Shown one piece after another: positions 45,349-55,849 of a DNA stretch of 64,000 nt. Origin of the DNA: Monodelphis domestica (taxonomy: Eukaryota; Chordata; Mammalia; Didelphimorphia; Didelphidae); NCBI RefSeq assembly GCF_027887165.1, contig NC_077228.1, positions 209,968,502-210,032,501 of the forward strand, written 5' to 3'. Below the pieces are notes generated by a model. That model was not told where the DNA came from. It worked only from the letters and a program-made list of their open reading frames with translations, and did no database searches. Position 1 is the stretch's first letter. Each line of letters starts with the position of its first letter. The position numbers were made by a program, and so were the translations under genes.

Positions 45349-45403
<55 letters not shown>
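45349..45403. repeat. CA microsatellite
   Basis: About 27 uninterrupted CA units within hAT copy A. A likely length polymorphism. Confidence 0.98.
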
Positions 45404-45405
<2 letters not shown>

Positions 45406-46099
45406 CTCTCTTATTACTGGCCTCTGCCCAGCAGCCCAATGGCAGTGCTTCCTTTCTCCCATGTCACTAAGTCTTTAGGGAGGTGGAGGGCACAACAGGC
45501 ACAGCACTCAGTCTTTAAAAGATTTGCTATCATTGTTGTATGGTATAGCCATACAGGCCTCCTTGCTATCATTGCTATTAAAGGAAGCAGTGATTGAATA
45601 GAATTACCTAATGAGTTAGTTTCAATACCAAAAAGAGAGCAGAAGCTATATTGTATAGAAAGGACTAAGAAGTAGTGAACAAATGATGAGGAAGTAGGAA
45701 AGCAATTACAGACTTGCTTTTGAGAAGTGTGATATTGAAGAGGTAGGGAAGAAGCCAGATAAGGAGAGCAAAGTGTGACAACCCATTCTCTGATGCACAC
45801 TGGATGAGGATGAGTCTTGATGTAAAGCATTTATTACTGAAAGGAATTTTTAAAAAAGCAGCGCAGGGAAAGGTATTTTAAGACAGTAATATAAATTCTG
45901 TGTGCCACTTAGAAACTTAATTTTGTTGCCTAATACTTTAAAAGATAACTGATAGTAAATCAAGTTTGATCATATGTCTTAAGCAGTAGGATTCTCAGTA
46001 TCTTAGCTTTTGCTTCTTCCAGCAATTTATCTTCGTGGCCGTTTCCTTTTTCATCTACTTCAATCTCAATATTCTCCTTCTAAGGACACCAGGTGCCAT

Positions 46100-46116
46100 A
46101 ACAATGAGACATTCTT
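46100..46116. repeat. 17-bp target-site duplication, left copy (L1 insertion)
   Basis: AACAATGAGACATTCTT, repeated exactly at 48755-48771. It brackets the L1 insertion. Confidence 0.9.
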
Positions 46117-46560
46117 TAAAAAAAAAATTTTTTTTTAAAATAGGGGAGTGTGGAAGGTGAGTGACTAGGAAACTTCTACCATATCTATATTTTTTGAAGC
46201 TTTGAAAGGGATCTACATTTTTAGATTTAATTTGTAGAAGCTAGTCAATAATATAAATTAAGTTTCACTAGGTATAATATATAAACACAAAAGATTTCTA
46301 AGACTCTATCCTTTTTGGTAAATTCAAATTTATATCAGTAAACATAAGGTATACATGTGCCATAGCTGATAAAGAACTAGCCTTGGAATAATGAAATCCA
46401 ACAGGCCATCAAAGAACTCCCTTAGAAAAAATCCCCAGGGCCAGATGGATTCACAAGTGAATTCTATCAAACATTCAAAGAACAGTTAATCCCAATATTA
46501 TACAAACTATTTAACATAAGCAAAGAGGGAGTTCTACCAAACTCCTTTTACGACACAAAC

Positions 46561-47535
46561 ATGGTACTGATTCCAAAACCAGGCAGGTCAAAAACAGAGA
46601 AAGAAAACTATAGACCAATACCCCTAATGAATATAGATGCAAAAATCTTAAATAGGATACTAGCAAAAAGACTCCAGCAAGTGATCAGAAGGGTCATCCA
46701 CCATGATCAAGTAGGATTTATACCAGGGTTGCAGGGCTGGTTCAATATTAGGAAAACCATCCACATAATTGACCATATCAACAAGCAAACCAACAAAAAT
46801 CACATGATTATTTCAACAGATGCAGAAAAAGCCTTTGATAAAAAACAACACCCATTCCTATTAAAAACACTAGAAAGCATAGGAATAGAAGGGTCGTTCC
46901 TAAAAATAATAAACAGTATATATCTAAAACCATCAACTAATATCATCTGCAATGGGGATAAACTAGATGCATTCCCAATAAGATCAGGAGTGAAACAAGG
47001 ATGCCCATTATCACCTCTATTATTTGACATTGTACTAGAAACACTAGCAGTAGCAATTAGAGAAGATAAAGGAATTAAAGGCATCAAAATAGGCAAGGGG
47101 GAGACCAAGTTATTGCTCTTTGCGGATGACATGATGGTCTGCTTAAAGAATCCTAGAGATTCAACCAAAAAGCTAATTGAAATAATCAACTTTAGCAAAG
47201 TTGCAGGATACAAAATAAACCCACATAAGTCATCAGAATTTCTATGTATTTCCAACACAGCTCAGCAGCAAAAACTAGAAAGAGAAATGCCATTCAAAAT
47301 CACCTTAGACAAAATAAAACACCTAGGAATCTATCTCCCGAGACAAACACAGGAACTATATGAACACAACTACAAAACACTCTCCACACAACTAAAACTA
47401 GACTTGAGCAATTGGAGAAACATTAACTGCTCATGGGTAGGACGAGCCAATGTAATAAAAATGAACATCCTACCCAAACTTATTAATCTATTTAGTGCCA
47501 CACCCATTGAATTTCCAAAAAATTTTCTTTACTGA
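46561..47535 (+). pseudogene. L1 ORF2 reverse-transcriptase fragment
   Basis: The longest open frame in the window. It begins with [20 protein letters not shown] and ends shortly after IEFPKNFLY; the last residues shift out of the L1 frame at a single-base change near 47520, after which the ORF2 reading continues in the frame of the 47495-47692 open stretch. It spans RT domains 1-7 including the FADD box. There is no start-codon context, and it is only part of ORF2, so it is a fossil fragment. Confidence 0.88.
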
Positions 47536-47683
47536 TTTAGAAAAAACCATAACAAAGTTCATTTGGAAGAACAAAGGATCAAGGATATCCAGGGAAATAA
47601 TGAAAAAAAAATACAAAGGAAGGGGACCTTGCAGTCCCAGATCTCAAATTATATTACAAAGCAGCAGTCATCAAAACAATTTG

Positions 47684-47687
47684 GTAC
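47684..47687. repeat. 4-bp target duplication of left solo LTR (GTAC)
   Basis: GTAC here and at 48585-48588. Removing the LTR and one copy restores continuous L1 text across the junction. Confidence 0.9.
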
Positions 47688-48584
47688 TGTGACAAGGGAA
47701 TCACTTTAAAAGACTGATATATATTAATTTAAGGTCGCCAAGGAATTCAGCTATGTAATTCCTAAATGAAAAACTCAAGTCAGCTGTCAGCCTTTTTTGG
47801 AGTTTAATTACAAACAGGAGGAAGAAAGGAATTAGAGATAGAGAGAGAGAAAAAGGGAGAGAAGGGAATAGGGCTTAAATACTCCTTCTTTTTAGGCTGG
47901 GCCAAAAGGCCCAAGCCCTTAGATAGCTGGGGCAAAGAAAAGAGATCAGTCCCTATCACTCACGTGACCAAAATGCAGAAACAGTCTCAGAGGCCCCCAC
48001 CTTCAGCTTCCTTCAGCGCAAGCTTCTCCGAGTCCACCGCAATCACTCCCTACCAAACTCCTCAACCCCCCTCAAGTCTCCAGACCCTCCTATCTTTCAG
48101 GAAACCATCCAAGTTCCTCCTCTCAGTTCTCCCCTCTACCAATCACTGTTCATCAACTTCCCTGTGCCAATGGAGGCTCTAGCTTAACCCAGGACCGCCC
48201 AGAGGTTTCTGGCTTTTGCACATGTCTGTTGAAGGTCATATTTTCAAATGATTAAATCTTTGATCTAGGCTGCAGCCCTTACTCAATCCTGTTAGGACTG
48301 AATAGGGTGGAGATTTATTCCAAGTATCTCCATTGTATCAATTCTAAAATCAATCATGATTCAAAGAAATTCCTGTTCTATGCTTAAGCATAGGTCAAAG
48401 TCCTTTCCATTGTTCAGCAAAAGGTTTCTGTCCTAAAGTAATCTTAAGAAGGGAAGAGAAGGAACCTCCCATGCCAATGGGGTTCCCATTCCAATAGACT
48501 ATCAGTAAGAAATTTTCCAAGTATGAAATATCCCAATGGTGAAATTTCCAACATTTATAAGTCTAAGGAATTTTGAGGTTTACA
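47688..48584 (-). mobile_element. Solo LTR of an endogenous retrovirus, left copy
   Basis: 897 bp, TG..CA ends (TGTGACAAGG on the left, GGTTTACA on the right of the plus strand), flanked by GTAC. By comparison with the right copy, the sense strand is minus (U3 starts TGTAAACC). It interrupts the L1 ORF2 at 47687, so it is younger than the L1. No internal retroviral genes flank it, hence a solo LTR formed by recombination. The 72-codon open frame at 47964-48182 lies in it and is not a gene. Family not named. Confidence 0.92.
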
Positions 48585-48754
48585 GTACTGGCTAAGAGAC
48601 AGAAAGGAGGATCAGTGGAATAGACTTGGGGCAAGTGACCTCAGAAAGACAGTATATGATAAACCCAGAGATTCCAGCTTTTGGGACAAAAATCCACTAT
48701 TTGATAAAAACTGCTGGGAAAATTGGAAGACAGTGTGGGAGAGATTAGGTTTGG

Positions 48755-48771
48755 AACAATGAGACATTCTT
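48755..48771. repeat. 17-bp target-site duplication, right copy
   Basis: Exact partner of 46100-46116. Confidence 0.9.
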
Positions 48772-50717
48772 AGGGGAGACTAACATTTAGCTAGATATAC
48801 TGGTAAGAAATGCTTCATTTTGTCTTCCAACGATCACTTTGCTCCTCTCAACCACACCTCAATCCTTCACATATATTATCTTTTCATATATCCCAACACA
48901 CAGCACATAGCATTCTTTTAGCAATGCAGAATTTAGGCTTTAGCTAGAAGAGAGAATGTTTGGCCTGTTATTTAGAGTTACCCGTCACATTCTACTTTGT
49001 TTTGTAAAGAACAACAATTATTTTCACAGTCAACTTAAAACTTTACTTGTAGTTTAATGGCATATTTTTACAGGTTCAAGGTGGGCACAGTTCTTTTATT
49101 TTGCAAAGGGACCTACTGCCATTGATTCTAAATATATTAGTAGTAAATAGTTCTCCTTATCACAGGATTTAAATTTGTATTTCAAGTAATCTTGTTAATT
49201 CTGAATCTTTTTTTTTTTTGCTGACTTTTTGTCAGCTTTGATTAAATTAGTAGTGTTATCCCCACAACCCAGTGGGTAGTCTTCCACCCCATTCTGGAGG
49301 CCACTGACATAAGGCAGTTACTAAATTGCTTCTGATGCTGCCTGCATTCTGTAGTCTTTTGAAAACTAAATGTAGCTCTGTGGGGAATATATCACTCCAC
49401 AAGCAAAGTGCAGATGGCAGTGCCTATTGCTGCTTCTCTTGGCTCATAGTTGCTCACTCTCTTGAAGGAATCTATCAGTCAGACTGAGCTGCACTCTTGG
49501 CATTCAAAAGCATCAGAAAGACACCCTTGGACCCTGACCCTCAGGAGCCTCAGTGCTAAATCATGTTAAAGAAGCCAAAAACAAACAAAACCAACTAAGA
49601 GCAAGTATGGTCTCCAAATCAGAGGTAACTAAGAAAAAAATGTTTAAGTATAAGAGGAAAAATGGGAGTGAGAGATTAAGGATGAGAACTGGAAACCTGC
49701 TCTAGCAATAAGGGAGCGAAAACTTACCCTGTTACTACACCATTGGAATGACTTTCTCTACCCAAGGAACTTTGTGGAGGGGTGGAGTATAAGACCAGTT
49801 TAGACAATGATATGAACAATGATTGGTAAGGTGTGGTTCAATGGAGCCAATGCATAGCTCAGAATTTCACTGTGTTTTGTAAACTTTAAGTTCTATTTAA
49901 ACTGTAGTTATTATATTGTTACTTTCAATCTAGGCTTATAATTGTTAGTTATTTACTCCTTTTAGGGGGGCTTTCTAGCTTTTCAATAATTTTTGATAAT
50001 TGTGGGTATTTTCTTTTTCTAATTTTTCCAGTTTTGGTCCAAAATGGGGCTTTGTGTCAGGGCCAAGTTCTGCCTCCTGATTCATGTTCTGGACCTCTCT
50101 GGTCTCATCCTGAGTCTCCTGGGTTCTGATACTGACCACCACTTCCCAGAATTAAGCCCTCTTCAGTTTTAGAGGCAAAAAGCATGGAATATTGAGGGCT
50201 TTTTTCTTTGGCATCTCAAGACTGAGTGTTAAAGGACCTTAAAGCCCCTGGGTTTTGTGTGTCCCAGAACAAGCAGCATTGTTATTGTACTAGTTGCTCC
50301 CTGGGGCTTCCAAGATTCTCACTACAGAGCTTTCTGGGAGGAGTGGATGTCTGTTCTTGCAGCTACTAGAGCCAGAGGCTGGCAGGTTATATATATCCCT
50401 GCCCAGTCTCTGACTGCTGGGAGGCTACCTTGTACTAGTACTTGTTTTATTGGAGAAGTCCCCTTTCCTAATTCCTATGAACTTTTCTGGCTAAATTTTG
50501 TGCAGTTCCAGAGTAGAATAAATCACTATAGTTTCTCAATGGGTTTCTTTAACATTATTCAGTCTAGGGCAAATTTCAGGGTTTTGTCAGACAAGATATA
50601 TGGGAGTCAAGCATTGTGCCTCACATTTGAGCAGTTTTCTGTACCTATAGCAAAAGTACTTCTGCTCAAGGACTCTCCCTTGTATCAAAAGGAATTCAAA
50701 TAATACCCTGTGATTCT
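48772..50717. other. Unassigned 1.9-kb segment between the two solo LTRs
   Basis: I recognise no gene or repeat. An open frame of 148 codons (50257-50703, plus) is the longest unexplained one in the window; its composition is not strikingly protein-like and its start context is poor. It could be LTR, L1 5' UTR or other retroelement sequence, given where it lies. Confidence 0.4.
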
Positions 50718-50721
50718 ATAC

Positions 50722-51686
50722 TGTAAACCTTAAAATTCCTTAGACTTATAAATGTTGGAAATTTCACCATTGGGAAATTTTATACTTGGAAAATTTCTTA
50801 CTGATAGTCTATTGGAATGGGAACCCCATTGGCATGGGAGGTTCCTCCTCCTCCCTTCTTAAGATTACTTTAGGACAGAAACCTTTTGCTGAACAATGGA
50901 AAGGACTTTGACCTATGCTTAAGCATAGAACAGGAATTTCTTTGAGTCATGATTGATTTTAGAATTGATACAATGGAGATACTTGGAATCAATCTCCACC
51001 CTACTCAGTCCTAACAGGATTGAGGAAGGGCTGCAGCATAGATCAAAATTTAATTATTCCAATCTCTACCCTACTCAGGTTAACAGGATTTAGGAAGGGC
51101 TGTAGCAAAGGATCAAAGATTTAATTATTTGAAAATATGACCTTCAACAGACATGTGCAAAGCCAGAGACCTCTGGGCGGTCCTGGGTTAAGCTAGAGCC
51201 TCCATTGGCACAGGGAAATTGATGGACAGTGATTGGTAGATGTGAGAACTGAGGGGAGGGAACTTGGACGGTTCCCTTAAAGATAGAGGGGTCTGAAGAC
51301 TCAGGGGGTGGTTGAGGAGTTTGTCTGAGTGGTTGGAGTGTGCTCTGAGAAACTTGCTCTGAAGGAAGCTGAAGGTGGGGGCCTCTGAGACTGTTTCTCC
51401 ATTTTGGTCACGTGAGTAATAGGGACTGATCTCTTTTCTTTGCCCCAGCTATCTAAGGGCTTGGGCCTTTTGGCCCAGCCTAAACAGAAGGGGTATTTAA
51501 GCCCTATTCCCTTCTCTCCCTTTTTCTCTCTCTCTATCTCTAATTCCTTTCTTCCTCCTGTTTGTAATTAAACTCCATAAAAGGTTGACTGCTGACTTGA
51601 GTTTTCATTTAGGAATTACACAGCTGAATTCCTTGGCGACCTTAAATTAATATATATCAGTCTTTTAAAGTGATTTCCTTGTCACA
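50722..51686 (+). mobile_element. Solo LTR of the same family, right copy, plus sense
   Basis: 965 bp, starting TGTAAACC and ending TTGTCACA, with 4-bp target duplications ATAC at 50718-50721 and 51687-51690. A TATA-like TATTTAA lies at 51494-51500 and ATTAAA, a possible poly-A signal, at 51567-51572, giving the U3-R-U5 order on the plus strand. It is the reverse complement of the left copy over its whole length, apart from a 70-bp tandem duplication (50991-51060 and 51061-51130). No flanking retroviral genes. Confidence 0.93.
50991..51130. repeat. 70-bp imperfect tandem duplication inside right LTR U3
   Basis: Two units, each beginning AATCTC(C/T)ACCCTACTCAG and containing AACAGGATT and GGAAGGGCTG. 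The left LTR has only one. U3 repeats are often enhancers; here the function is not known. Confidence 0.9.
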
Positions 51687-52239
51687 ATACATGCCTGAAA
51701 ATGACAAAATTATTATACCAGCCCCTTTCCCTTATTTTAGGGCAAGAAGGTTGTCTTTGTTTACCAAAATCAGGTTTTCAGAAATTATGTCTATGGTGAA
51801 CTGATACCATCTTAGGAAAGAGAAAAGTTCTCTGGTCCAGATGTTCCTTGGATTTGGAAAGGAGCCTTACCTGATAGACTGCTGTTAGGCAATGAGGAGT
51901 TGCCTATATCTTATAGACTGTGCGGAGAGAGCTCACATTCCTTGATTCTTAGATAGTTTAGACAACCCTTTCTCAGGAAGGGCTTGGGGATCAAGGGGGT
52001 AAAACTACTGCACAGTACCATGCTTTATAATATAGGAAAAGGTAAAACCTCTACACAAGAGATAAAAATATCTCTGTACAACCACCAATCAATCTGTGCC
52101 TGGAGATATGAGCTATTGCTTATGATTAATAAGACTTTAAAAAATTAAGCTTTTGTTGCCCAGAATGATGTGTTATCTAATTACCATGCTCTAAAAACTT
52201 GAAAATGGGTTTAGCTAGCCTGTCTAAAAAATTTCCAAA

Positions 52240-52449
52240 TGAGAGGCAGCTGGATGGCTTGAGAGCCATTGAGAGCCAGGCCATGAGACAGGAGGTCTTG
52301 GGTTCAAATCTGCCCTCAAAACATTTCCTAGCTGGGGGACCCCATGCAAATCACTTAACTTCCATTGTCTAGCTCTTACCACTCTTCTGCCCTGGAACCA
52401 ATACATAATGTTGATTTTAAGATGGAAGGTAAAGATTAAAAAAAAAAAT
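52240..52449 (+). repeat. Marsupial CORE-SINE
   Basis: GAGAGGCAGCTGGATGGCTT, then GAGGTCTTGGGTTCAAATCT, CATGCAAATCACTTAACTTC and GATGGAAGGTAAAGATTAAA, with an A-run tail. Confidence 0.92.
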
Positions 52450-52878
52450 CCAAATGAAGAATCACTGAATTTTTAACTTATTTCTTTAAACTTTAAGAAT
52501 GTGACATGTCCCAATTACAAAAATAAATGGTTGATATCAGAGATGATGGAAATTTGTTAGTTGGATTAAAAAAAAAAATCCTCACATAATTTAAAGAGTA
52601 TAGGGTTGAAAAACAAGTTTCATTAATTTGTGAAGTGCAGCTAACAATGAACTTTTTCAATTTGGATTTATTTTTCTTCATGAGGTATCATTTTTGACTA
52701 TGACAACCAGTAAAACCCAGTATGTCATATGCTGAATTTTGAAACAGATCTTCAAAGTCTGTATTACAAATTATTAACATAAAAAAGAATTTAGCATATT
52801 AAATTATGTTGCTCATCAAAAATTATCTTAATGAGAGTAAAAGGTCTTTGTATCATTAAAAATGTTAAAAGTATTGCT

Positions 52879-53084
52879 TTGGGGGCAGCTAGGTGGTTCA
52901 GTGGATTGAGAATCAGTCTAGAGATGAGAGGTCCTAGGTTTAAATCTGGCCTCAGACATACCCTAGGTGTATGACCCTGGGCAAGTCACTTGACCCCACT
53001 GCCAAACCCTTACTACTCTTCTGCCTTGGAACCAATACACAGTATTGATTCCAAAATGGAAGGCAAGAGGTTTAAAAAAAAAAA
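52879..53084 (+). repeat. Marsupial CORE-SINE
   Basis: TTGGGGGCAGCTAGGTGGTT to GGAAGGCAAGAGGTTTAAAA with an A-run tail. Core GACCCTGGGCAAGTCACTTG. Confidence 0.95.
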
Positions 53085-53249
53085 AGGATTGTTTTATCTT
53101 GTTGTTTCAAATTTCTATTTGGTATTATGTTTTAGAATAAACTTAATAGTTCAGTAGGAGATACATATAATTTATTTTAAAGATATATTGGGGACTCATA
53201 CTTAAAAACTGTTTAGTGATAGAAGTGTACAATACCCTGCATATATCTC

Positions 53250-54345
53250 TCCATCTACTTAACACGTATTTCTTCCTTCTATTAAAACTACTGTCTTGAC
53301 AGTCATTTCTGATATCCTTTTTTGCAACTCTAAGGGCCTTGATCTTCTTGGAGGCTCTGACACTGCTGACCACTCTCATTTAAACTCTTGCTTTCTTTGG
53401 CAAGTGTGAGGGACACTATCCTATATTAAATTGTATCTCTTATTTATCTGACAGTTGCTTTTCTTCACTTTTATTAATTGTTCTTCCCCCTGTCTCTTAT
53501 ATATCCGTATCCCCTAAAGGCTCACTCCTTGGCTCTCTGTTCTTACTTACAATTTCTCCCTGGAGAACTTATCCATTCTTTTGGTTTTGACTATCAATTC
53601 TGTGTGAATAACTCAAAAATCTGTCTCCAGTCCTATTTTCATTCAGGATCTGGTCTCATATCTCTCTCATTACCAGGCATTTATTTCTATGTGTATGATC
53701 TATTGTATTTCAAAACTCATCAGATACTCAAATGAACTAACAATAAGCCAGGACTTTCTACTAAATTATCCTTTTCTGATAATGACAACAACAAATAGAA
53801 AGTGCATGGGAAAATAGATTTCACTGAACTTATTCTCCAAACTTTCTCCATGTCATGGTAGCTAGGTTCAGAGTCTTCCTTTCCACCTAATCTCCTATCA
53901 TCAAACTCAGGAATTCAAAATGAATGCTAATTTCCTCATTAGCAAGGGATGACCAATAATGACCACATAATTCCTTAATTACAATGATTTCTTTCTCTAA
54001 TATCAACATGGTCACATCTTACATTTTATCATCACTAAGAAGTGCTTCACTTCCAGGATCGGAATGTTAAAAAATTCACTCTCCAAATACAACCTCCTTT
54101 CACTTACATTGTTGTGGGAATTGAGTGAGTCCTACTTATGACCCAATTCTGGATTTAGCTTCACTCCCCTTTTATTCAATTATAGGTCTAGTGCAATTTC
54201 TTTCTTGTAAGAAAACTTTATTCCATCATGAGAATTAAATAAAACTTTATTGCATTGTTTTGAACCTAGCCCTGTGTGGCTGGACACTGGACTACCTCTA
54301 CTGATTGCTTAGCTCTCAATCCACTGATCTACTCAGTTGCCCCTT
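53250..54345 (+). repeat. L2 LINE, RT to 3' region, plus strand
   Basis: Contains TTCTTGGAGGCTCTGACACT then GCTGACCACTCTCATT, the L2 RT stretch normally reading F(D/E)TADHS, followed by GGCTCACTCCTTGGCTCTCT and GAGAACTTATCCATTCTTTT. Many stops; no intact frame. Confidence 0.75.
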
Positions 54346-54572
54346 GGATTTACTTTTAATGCCATTTCCTCTCCCTTTTATCTTATTAATTTCTTTTTCA
54401 ATTCAGAAAAAAATGGACAGTTAATCCTTCCAACCATCCTTCTAGTTCAGTGATAATTTAGCAAGGAGGCATTATAAATGTCTTTTTTCTACTCCTTTTA
54501 AAAAAATCCTTTCTAGAATACCCTAGAACCTATTTTTCAGAGACATTGATTCTTTCTTTTTCTTCTTCTTTT

Positions 54573-54698
54573 TTTTTTAAACCTTTACCTTCTGTCTTAG
54601 AATCCTTACTGTGTATTGGTTCCAAGGCAGAAGAATGGTAAGGGCTAAGGCAATGGGGGTTAAGTGACTTGCCCAGAGTCACACACCCAGCTGCCCCC
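54573..54698 (-). repeat. Marsupial CORE-SINE, truncated
   Basis: TTTAAACCTTTACCTTCTGT to GAGTCACACACCCAGCTGCC; the central part is deleted. Confidence 0.9.
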
Positions 54699-54799
54699 AG
54701 AGATATTAATTCTTAAAAGAGACATCAGTATCTACTTCATTCCCCCAATGGCATTTATGTGTCATGTTGGGACCAACAGATTTCTTGAACCATCTAGAC

Positions 54800-55490
54800 C
54801 TGTGATGGCAACCCTATGGCACATGTACTAAAAGGGCACACAGAGCCCTCTCTGTGGGCACATCTATAGTCACCTTCCAGAGTTCATTACTAGAAAGTTG
54901 GGGGGGCAGCTGGGTAATTCAGTGAATTGATAGCTAGACCTAGAGAGATGGGAGGCCCTAGGTTTAAATCTGGCCTCAGGATACTTCCTAGCTGTGTGAC
55001 CCTGGGCAAGTCACTTAACTTTCATTGACTAGCCCTTACCAATCTTCTGCCTTAGAACCAATAAACAATATTCATTCCAAGTCAGAAGGTAAGGGTTAAA
55101 AAAATTAAATTAAAAAAAAAAGAGTCAAGAGGGATTCAGGGCGTAGATGTTCCCCTTCCCCTCTTCATGTGCCTGAGGACATTCCTCAAATCACTGCCCC
55201 TCTGCCCAGCAGCCCAGGGTGAGCACTTCTTTCCTCTCTTATCTGGGGTAAGGGGTTGGAGGAGAAGGCTCACATGCTTCATGTGGATGCATTTTAGACT
55301 GTAGCCTGTTGAGTCTGTGGTGAAGGTGATTCCCATGGTGGGGGTTTGAGGGGAGCATAGCTCACAGCATGGCACATAGCTGGAAGGAAGTTAAACACTT
55401 GGGATACTCGCTTGCCCTTCTCCATGCACCTCTCATCACCTGTCCTCCTGCCCAGCAGCCCAATGGGAGTGCTTCTTCCCTCCCCTGGTG
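54800..55490 (+). mobile_element. hAT-like non-autonomous DNA transposon, copy B
   Basis: The left end, CTGTGATGGCAACCCTATGG, and the interior (GTGAAGGTGATTCCCATGGT; GGAGCATAGCTCACAGCATG) match copy A at 44633. It is interrupted by a SINE at 54902-55122, at a different site from the SINE in copy A. The right end is not clear. Confidence 0.65.
54902..55122 (+). repeat. Marsupial CORE-SINE, nested in hAT copy B
   Basis: GGGGGCAGCTGGGTAATTCA to GTCAGAAGGTAAGGGTTAAA with an A-rich tail; well preserved. Confidence 0.95.
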
Positions 55491-55596
55491 AATGATAGCT
55501 TTTCTCTACCTGAGGAACAGCAGTACTTCTGGGCAACTGCAAAGGGACCAACCCCAATAGCCAGGTGTCTATAAAGATGCATTAGAAATAAAGGTT

Positions 55597-55787
55597 GTAG
55601 AAGCAGCTAGGTAGCACAGTAGAAAGATAGCTACCAGGCCTGGATTTGGAAGATTTTGGGTTCAATTTTGACCTCAGATACTTCCTAGTTGTATGACCCA
55701 GGGCAAATCGTTTAACCCAGTTTGCCTAGTCCTATCTGTAATTCTGTCTTAGAACTGATACTAAGACAGAAATAAGAGATTTTTTTT
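55597..55787 (+). repeat. Marsupial SINE, GGTAGCACAG-head subfamily
   Basis: GAAGCAGCTAGGTAGCACAG, GACCCAGGGCAAATCGTTTA and AACTGATACTAAGACAGAAA, with a T-rich tail. Confidence 0.88.
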
Positions 55788-55849
55788 AAAGGGAGGAAAA
55801 AAGCAAGAAATGAAGATTGCAGCTAAGGAAGGCACATGACTTCCAATCT

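Larger units (their letters stand above)
44633..45535 (+). mobile_element. hAT-like non-autonomous DNA transposon, copy A
   Basis: The left end is CAGTGATGGTGAACCTATGG and the right end, reverse-complemented, CAATGATAGCAAATCTTTTA, an imperfect terminal inverted repeat typical of hAT elements. The flanks TTCCAAGG and TTGTATGG agree at 5 of 8 positions, a possible worn 8-bp target duplication. The interior matches copy B at 54800 (for example CCCAGCAGCCCAATGGGAG-type phrases). It is interrupted by a SINE (45058-45262) and carries a CA microsatellite. No transposase. Confidence 0.7.
46117..48754 (+). mobile_element. L1 LINE insertion, 5'-truncated, probably twin-primed
   Basis: ORF2 sequence from about 46390, plus strand, to 47687, continuing after the solo LTR from 48585 to 48754. 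It includes the frame 46561-47535 (324 codons), which has the L1 RT motifs [34 protein letters not shown] and [11 protein letters not shown] with an intact FADD. It begins in mid-ORF2 and has no 3' end or poly-A on the right. An A/T homopolymer pair (46117-46140) follows the left target duplication. This layout fits a minus-oriented insertion whose 5' part was inverted (twin priming), with 46141-46390 as the possible uninverted 3' part. That part I could not verify. No endonuclease or complete ORF2, so it is dead. Confidence 0.85.

Noticed and set aside
45414..45830. 138-codon minus-strand frame
   Set aside because: Begins in unique intron and runs into the hAT repeat; no domain, no splice context, no composition bias.
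46800..47258. 152-codon minus-strand frame
   Set aside because: A shadow of the L1 ORF2 frame on the plus strand.
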